Part shown: one piece after another, positions 7,405 to 11,227 of the stretch | Layout: the number at the start of each line of letters is the position of its first letter | Numbering within the stretch: position 1 is the stretch's first letter | Assembly: GCA_032353305.1 (NCBI GenBank) | Contig: JAUCNG010378038.1 | Span: 1 to 11,227, forward strand | Direction: 5' to 3' | Length of the DNA stretch: 11,227 bases | Source of the DNA: Cephalothrix spiralis | Lineage: Eukaryota > Nemertea > Palaeonemertea > Archinemertea > Cephalotrichidae | Position numbers and translations under genes: made by a program | Notes under the pieces: model-generated | What the model was told of the DNA's origin: nothing | Databases searched by the model: none | Seen by the model: only the letters and a program-made list of their open reading frames with translations

Positions 7405-7878
7405 TTGCCTATATTTTATATTTTCCATGACAATATGGGCCAATTTTGGAATTTCATAATTTTGCCAGACACGAGTTCAGTTCTCCCAACTCTTTGCCAG
7501 AATTTAGGATTCCCCGAATTTTCCAGGAACTTCAGGGTGATTTCCCTGAAGTCTGAAGATTCTAATAGAAACCTTTGACAAGGTGACCATAACTTTCCGA
7601 AAACAAAAGTCAATGATATTTCCAGGTCTTTTCCCTGGCATTTCCAGTCCCGACAATACGACAAATTTCAAAATTCTAAATGACAATTAGTCGAGACAAT
7701 TTTCACAACCTGTCAAAGAACCAGTCGCGACAAATATTTTTGCCAAACGACATTTTTTCCAAAATTTTCATGACATGCAGCTTTATCCAATTTTCCAAAT
7801 TTCCATGACTTTTGGGGCCAATTTTGGAATTCCATGACATTTCCAGGTTCTCCAGAGTCCGGACCTGTGGTCACCCTG
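7405..7878. mobile_element. CCAGGAC-type element 'D'
   Basis: The right end is clear: reverse complement CAGGGTGACCACAGGTCCGG followed by CTGGAGAACCTGGAAATG-type repeats. The plus strand is full of TTTCCATGAC and TTTTCCAGG units. GGGCCAATTTTGGAATT occurs twice in direct orientation (7437-7453 and 7815-7831). The left end is not recognisable, so the start is approximate. Minus-strand open frames here are repeat shadows. Confidence 0.65.
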
Positions 7879-8447
7879 TTTGAACATATCAATTGGGTAA
7901 TTGGTGGTAATATTAAATATGTATGGAAATAAGTTTAAAATTTTTAAACATCACAAAAATGACAATCTTGGAAGACAATTGGAATTTTACAAGATACATG
8001 TAAACGAAAGATGGGATTTTGTTTTCATCGGGATCTTATATAACTGTACTTGATTTGTTATTGTTGACTAACCGAGGTGTTTATTTTCAAATCTAAACGT
8101 GTAAACATTAGCCTATCATTTTCATTAACCTGAAATTTAGGTAGTTGGAAAACCTACGTTTATAACACCAGACAACACACAATCAGGTATAATGATGAAC
8201 TCAAAGAGTCTATCATCACATAGAGGGAAATACTAGAAGTATATTTAGGCTTTAAGTAAAAGCAAGATTAAAGTGATATGTATCATGATGAAACTGCAAA
8301 GAAAATAGATTTTCTGGTTTTAAACACTACAAATGTAAAACTAACAGATCGAAATATATAAAATGGTGGTGATACCAAAAATGTATCATAAAAGATGTAA
8401 ATCTCGAATGTCGTAAGGTAAAGATGGTGATACAACATGTAATTAAT
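7879..8447. other. AT-rich non-coding stretch
   Basis: No exon-like segment, RNA gene, or repeat with recognisable ends. If the candidate exon at 9484 is real, this is CLASP intron. Confidence 0.45.
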
Positions 8448-8596
8448 GCAGCATTTCGGTTAATTAATCTTCGGGAAACAGGTTGTAATGCTAAGCGATA
8501 ATAAGGGCAGTCACCAGTAAAAATGGATCCCAATTTTTGAAAACTGGAGCTTTATATGCAAACTTGTTTCCGAAGATTATTAAACCAAAACGCTGC
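8448..8596. repeat. Inverted repeat (hairpin), arms about 38-40 nt
   Basis: The left arm (8448-8487: GCAGCATTTCGGTTAATTAA, then TCTTCGGGAAACAGGTTG) pairs with the right arm (8559-8596), whose reverse complement is GCAGCGTTTTGGTTTAATAA, then TCTTCGGAAACAAGTTTG. The loop is about 71 nt. It is probably a degraded small fold-back element. No target duplication was found. Confidence 0.7.
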
Positions 8597-9157
8597 TGTA
8601 AGTTTGAATTTAAAATTGCTAAGTGACATAAGGCTAGTAAGCCCCATTCGAACCCAAGTTGTAAAGTGGCACATACTGCTAAAATTAGCTCAAAGCATTA
8701 AATGGCTTATTATAAATAGTTTAGTAGACCAAAAGATGTTGGTCTAAAACTCAACATTGGCAGCGAAAAGTTTCAAAACTCTCTGAACAAACATAAATTG
8801 AAATAATAGCAATAAAATAATATTAAAATTAGCAAATTAAGATAATTAATTATATTGAGGCTATACTCTATATATATAAAAGACAAAACCACCGTCAAAA
8901 ATTTATGAGGCAGTATAAATATCACAAATTTTCGTTATATTTTTTTAATTTCATCGAATTTTTTAATCATTAATGTAGTAAAAATATTCAAAATTTAGCT
9001 CAAAATCTGAACTAAACCTTGTAAAAACTAAATCTAAGCTAAATATATTCACTGACTGGTTTTAATTCTAATCATGCATCCTAAACCCACAATAATACAG
9101 GGGGTAATTTCTCGTAATTTTATCTGTTATTTCCGAAACAAAATGTAACATCCAAAA
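8597..9157. other. AT-rich non-coding stretch
   Basis: Low-complexity A/T tracts and a (TA)n-like patch near 8869-8880. No coding exon, RNA gene or bounded repeat seen. Confidence 0.45.
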
Positions 9158-9344
9158 CATGGTGTCACAGCCGCGACATTAATTTCATGACGTCACTGTC
9201 ATGACATGAATTTCATGGTGTCACAGTTGTGACATTAATTTAACGGCGTCACAGTCATGACATTAATTTCATGGCGTTACAGTATTGACATTAATTCACA
9301 GTCGTGACGTTAATTTCATGGCGTCACAGTCATGACATTAATTT
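9158..9344 (+). repeat. 28-bp minisatellite, about 7 units
   Basis: A direct tandem repeat with period 28. The consensus is close to CATGGCGTCACAGTCATGAC followed by ATTAATTT. Units start at 9158, 9186, 9214, 9242, 9270, 9298 (shortened) and 9317. Each unit contains two inverted TGAC/GTCA half-sites. Unit two has a perfect TGACGTCA (9188-9195). Confidence 0.9.
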
Positions 9345-9483
9345 CAATTTCAGTACAAAGTGTTAAGAATAAAAATGTGTACAGTGACACTACAGAGTAC
9401 AGATTTCTGAAACCACTCTAGACAACATAATTTTAAGATAGAGAAATCAACAAAATTAAATAGCTGCCCAAGAAATATTTTAC

Positions 9484-9525
9484 CGTCAGCTGTACGCTTC
9501 CTTTGATGTCCTAGTGAGTGTCCTC
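9484..9525 (-). CDS. Possible additional upstream CLASP linker exon (weak)
   Basis: On the minus strand a short open stretch encodes GGHSLGHQRKRTAD and ends GAC G|GTAAAA. The single leftover G would join the GG at the start of the 6475-6626 exon to make a Gly codon, giving ..ADGAVDEATF. This resembles the Gly before AVDE in known CLASPs. A Gly/basic composition is what the TOG1-TOG2 linker usually has. Against it: the donor is only moderate, and the acceptor is uncertain (ATAATAG at 9526 with a mixed upstream tract, or a later AG). A 42-nt exon with no conserved motif can also arise by chance. The start coordinate is a guess. Confidence 0.25.
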
Positions 9526-9589
9526 CTATTATGCCGCCAAAAAATTTGAAAATCAAATTTTATGATTTTTTTTAAATAATTATGTTTTA

Positions 9590-9860
9590 GGATTGCACAA
9601 GCGCAAATCGCAAAAATTAAAACGGATTCCGGTTAAATAGTGGCATATTTCAATCTGTCCCTAATACATTTATATGACGTAAAATCAGAGGTTACAGAGT
9701 TATTAAAGAATTAAATCAGTTTGACGTCATTATCATAGATTCGTTAAATAATTCTGTAACGGCTGATTTTACGTCATATAGTTGTATTAAAAACAGATAG
9801 AAACATGCCCCTATTTGACCGTGATCCACTTTCATTTTTGCGATTTGCGCATGCGTAACC
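9590..9860. mobile_element. Fold-back MITE, 271 bp, TTTTA flanks
   Basis: Arms of about 120-130 nt form an inverted repeat: GGATTGCACAAGCGCAAATC on the left, and GGTTACGCATGCGCAAATC as the reverse complement of the right. Both are followed by GCAAAAAT, a GG(C/G)ATnTTTC block, ATATGACGTAAAATCAG and GTTACAGA(G/A)TTATT. TTTTA immediately flanks both ends (9585-9589, 9861-9865), a plausible 5-bp duplication. The short centre holds TGACGTCA at 9722-9729. No coding frame. Confidence 0.85.
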
Positions 9861-10613
9861 TTTTAACTCGGCCGCTCATGGATCAAAACCACTAAAAAGT
9901 TTTACTGGTCAACAAAGAAACACTTTTACTGGCGAATATAGTACAGTGTATAGTCTGTCCATAGTCTACCAGTCACCATTGTAAAGTCATATCGTATTAT
10001 CAGATACATTAAAAAAAAATTTCATTAGGCTATTTGGCTATGTCAGTTTGCCAATTGAATTTCATCGTTTTTGGTGACTTATAAACTAGGCCTAGAAACT
10101 ACGTATTTATAATATAATTTTCTGAATATTTGTGACAACCCGATCACAATCATGCAGTGGCATAAAACCTCAATTCGTGAATGACGAATCCAAGCATTTA
10201 AAAAGCGAACAAAACTAAAATATAAAATTCACCCATGTTTGCCAAATAATAATTTTTTTTGTTAGTAGAAATAAAAAATCGAGTTCCTCCCTGACAAAAC
10301 GTAGGCAAATATGGGACATTCTACAGTAACAGATGACGATGTTAACGGCTCGGTGATTATAAGTCGTATAAGACGGCTCAGTTTAAGGCATTCTACGACG
10401 CAGTGCTTTTATTTTGAGATCGGCTTCTATAATAATTAGCTCTGCTCACGTTTGAAAATTTATTTGCTGATACATAACTACATATATGATTGGCGAATAA
10501 CTCTTAACAAGATCAATCAATACAAGTGTGGGCCTGGTTGGCCTTGACGTCATTCGTGTACCACGCGCATGGTTGCTAAAAAAAGTCATTGGCTTAATTA
10601 AACAGGTCCGCAG
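9861..10613. other. Non-coding stretch, nothing recognised
   Basis: AT-rich. Minor features only: TTTTACTGG twice (9900-9908, 9924-9932), ACGGCTC twice (10346-10352, 10373-10379) and TGACGTCA at 10545-10552. No exon with credible splice sites was recognised on either strand. Confidence 0.45.
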
Positions 10614-10775
10614 GTCCCCGTGGCCAGATAGATAAGGCAATGGACTCTGAAACCAGAAATAGCTGGTTCGAATCCAGGAAGTGAATTTTTTTTAAAATAA
10701 AATTAAGTCTGGCTCATCCGCAGCAAGAATTTAGTTAAACTAAACCAAGGGTACATGATGAATCAAAACTGAGTA
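10614..10775 (+). repeat. tRNA-derived SINE, second family
   Basis: A tRNA-like head with a good A box (TGGCCAGATAG, 10621-10631) and a perfect B box (GGTTCGAATCC, 10665-10675). The T-arm pairs CTGG/CCAG. The anticodon loop is Gln-like (CTCTGAA), but the anticodon stem is mispaired and the acceptor stem does not close, so it is not a working tRNA. A T-run and A-rich link lead to a body (CCGCAGCAAGAATTTAGT, then AAACCAAGGGTAC) that recurs at 2344-2403. The end is approximate. Confidence 0.7.
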
Positions 10776-11227
10776 CGAGTCCAGCTCTTAGAGGTCTTTA
10801 ACTCTATTCCTGAAGGGGGCCCCCTAAGGGTTTTCAAAATTATCTTGAAAACGGCTTAACGCAGGGTGTTGATTTTTTAGGAGTTTTAAGAAGGATAGAT
10901 TGCCGACATATTAAAAAGGGCCAGCGCTGGAGGTCCCCAAAATTGGGGAATTTTCTATTTGTAAAAATGGGGAAAAACATAGCGGACGCAAGGAGCCTAA
11001 TCAATGGTTAAAATGCATTTTTATATCAATGCTAACGTAAATCTATTTGTTTAGACCTAAAAAAAATGGTTCAAAAATTTAGATTTTTGACGAACTTCGG
11101 AATTTTGTCGGGACGCTTGCCTTTTTCCAAAAAACGACGCCAGAGGGCCCAAAGAACCCTTTTGGTGGCAGAAATTATTTTCTAGAGTGTTCATTATGAT
11201 ACTGTAGTCATATCGGATCATATTTGG
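10776..11227. other. Non-coding stretch with a cluster of short palindromes
   Basis: No gene recognised. Short inverted motifs cluster at 10815-10949: GGGGGCCCCC, GTTTTCAA/TTGAAAAC (10830-10852), the perfect palindrome CCAGCGCTGG (10921-10930) and TCCCCAA/TTGGGGA (10934-10949). Probably part of an unrecognised repeat extending past the window edge. Confidence 0.4.

Noticed and set aside
7416-7686. Overlapping minus-strand frames
   Set aside because: They are produced by reiterated CCTGGAAA-type units of element D.
8327-8747. Frames on both strands (68 and 63 codons)
   Set aside because: They overlap the 8448-8596 hairpin. No conserved domain and no credible splice-site arrangement.
9158-9344. 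CRISPR-like array
   Set aside because: The repeats are directly adjacent with no unique spacers, and the context is an animal gene. It is a minisatellite.
10446-10640. 64-codon minus-strand frame as an upstream CLASP exon
   Set aside because: No TOG1-like sequence, it overlaps the SINE head, and it has no suitable donor phase.
10614-10685. Functional tRNA-Gln gene
   Set aside because: A and B boxes are good and the loop reads Gln-like, but the anticodon stem is mispaired and the acceptor stem cannot close.

Overview
The window looks like nuclear DNA from an invertebrate animal. It is AT-rich, has no long open reading frame, carries GT-AG introns of about 0.8-2.4 kb, and is packed with short inverted-repeat DNA transposons (MITEs) and tRNA-derived SINEs. 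I cannot name the species or phylum from this sequence.

The only protein-coding gene I can support lies on the minus strand and runs right to left. Five exons (6475-6626, 3897-4042, 2454-2589, 1594-1664, 593-730) have consensus splice sites and matching phases. They join into one uninterrupted frame of 643 nt, about 214 codons. The product is clearly a CLASP-family microtubule-stabilising protein (CLASP1/2, fly Mast/Orbit), covering the linker end and most of the TOG2 domain. The start codon, the TOG1 domain and everything after the fifth TOG2 HEAT repeat lie outside the window. A weak candidate for one more upstream linker exon is at about 9484-9525.

Every intron is loaded with non-autonomous transposable elements. 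From left to right these are: a TA-flanked mariner-like MITE (157-548) just downstream of the last exon; a palindromic MITE (1077-1534); a 'CCAGGAC-repeat' element (about 1918-2339) abutting a SINE-body fragment; a fold-back element (2650-3255); a tRNA-SINE (about 3494-3655); a second copy of the palindromic MITE (about 4196-4860) split by another CCAGGAC-type element; and a second mariner-like MITE (5212-6445) split by a 597-bp element with perfect 14-bp terminal repeats and a 6-bp target duplication. To the right of the last recognised exon are a MITE whose arms carry AAGATGGC (6674-7150), a further CCAGGAC-type element (about 7405-7878), a hairpin (8448-8596), a 28-bp minisatellite (9158-9344), a fold-back MITE (9590-9860) and a second tRNA-SINE (about 10614-10775).

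There is no operon, CRISPR array or obvious new enzyme system. The most interesting material is the nested transposon record, in which two insertions have matching 'empty site' copies in the same window. Also notable are an apparent modular relationship between elements with different ends but a shared core, and the very tight packing of elements around one TOG2 exon.
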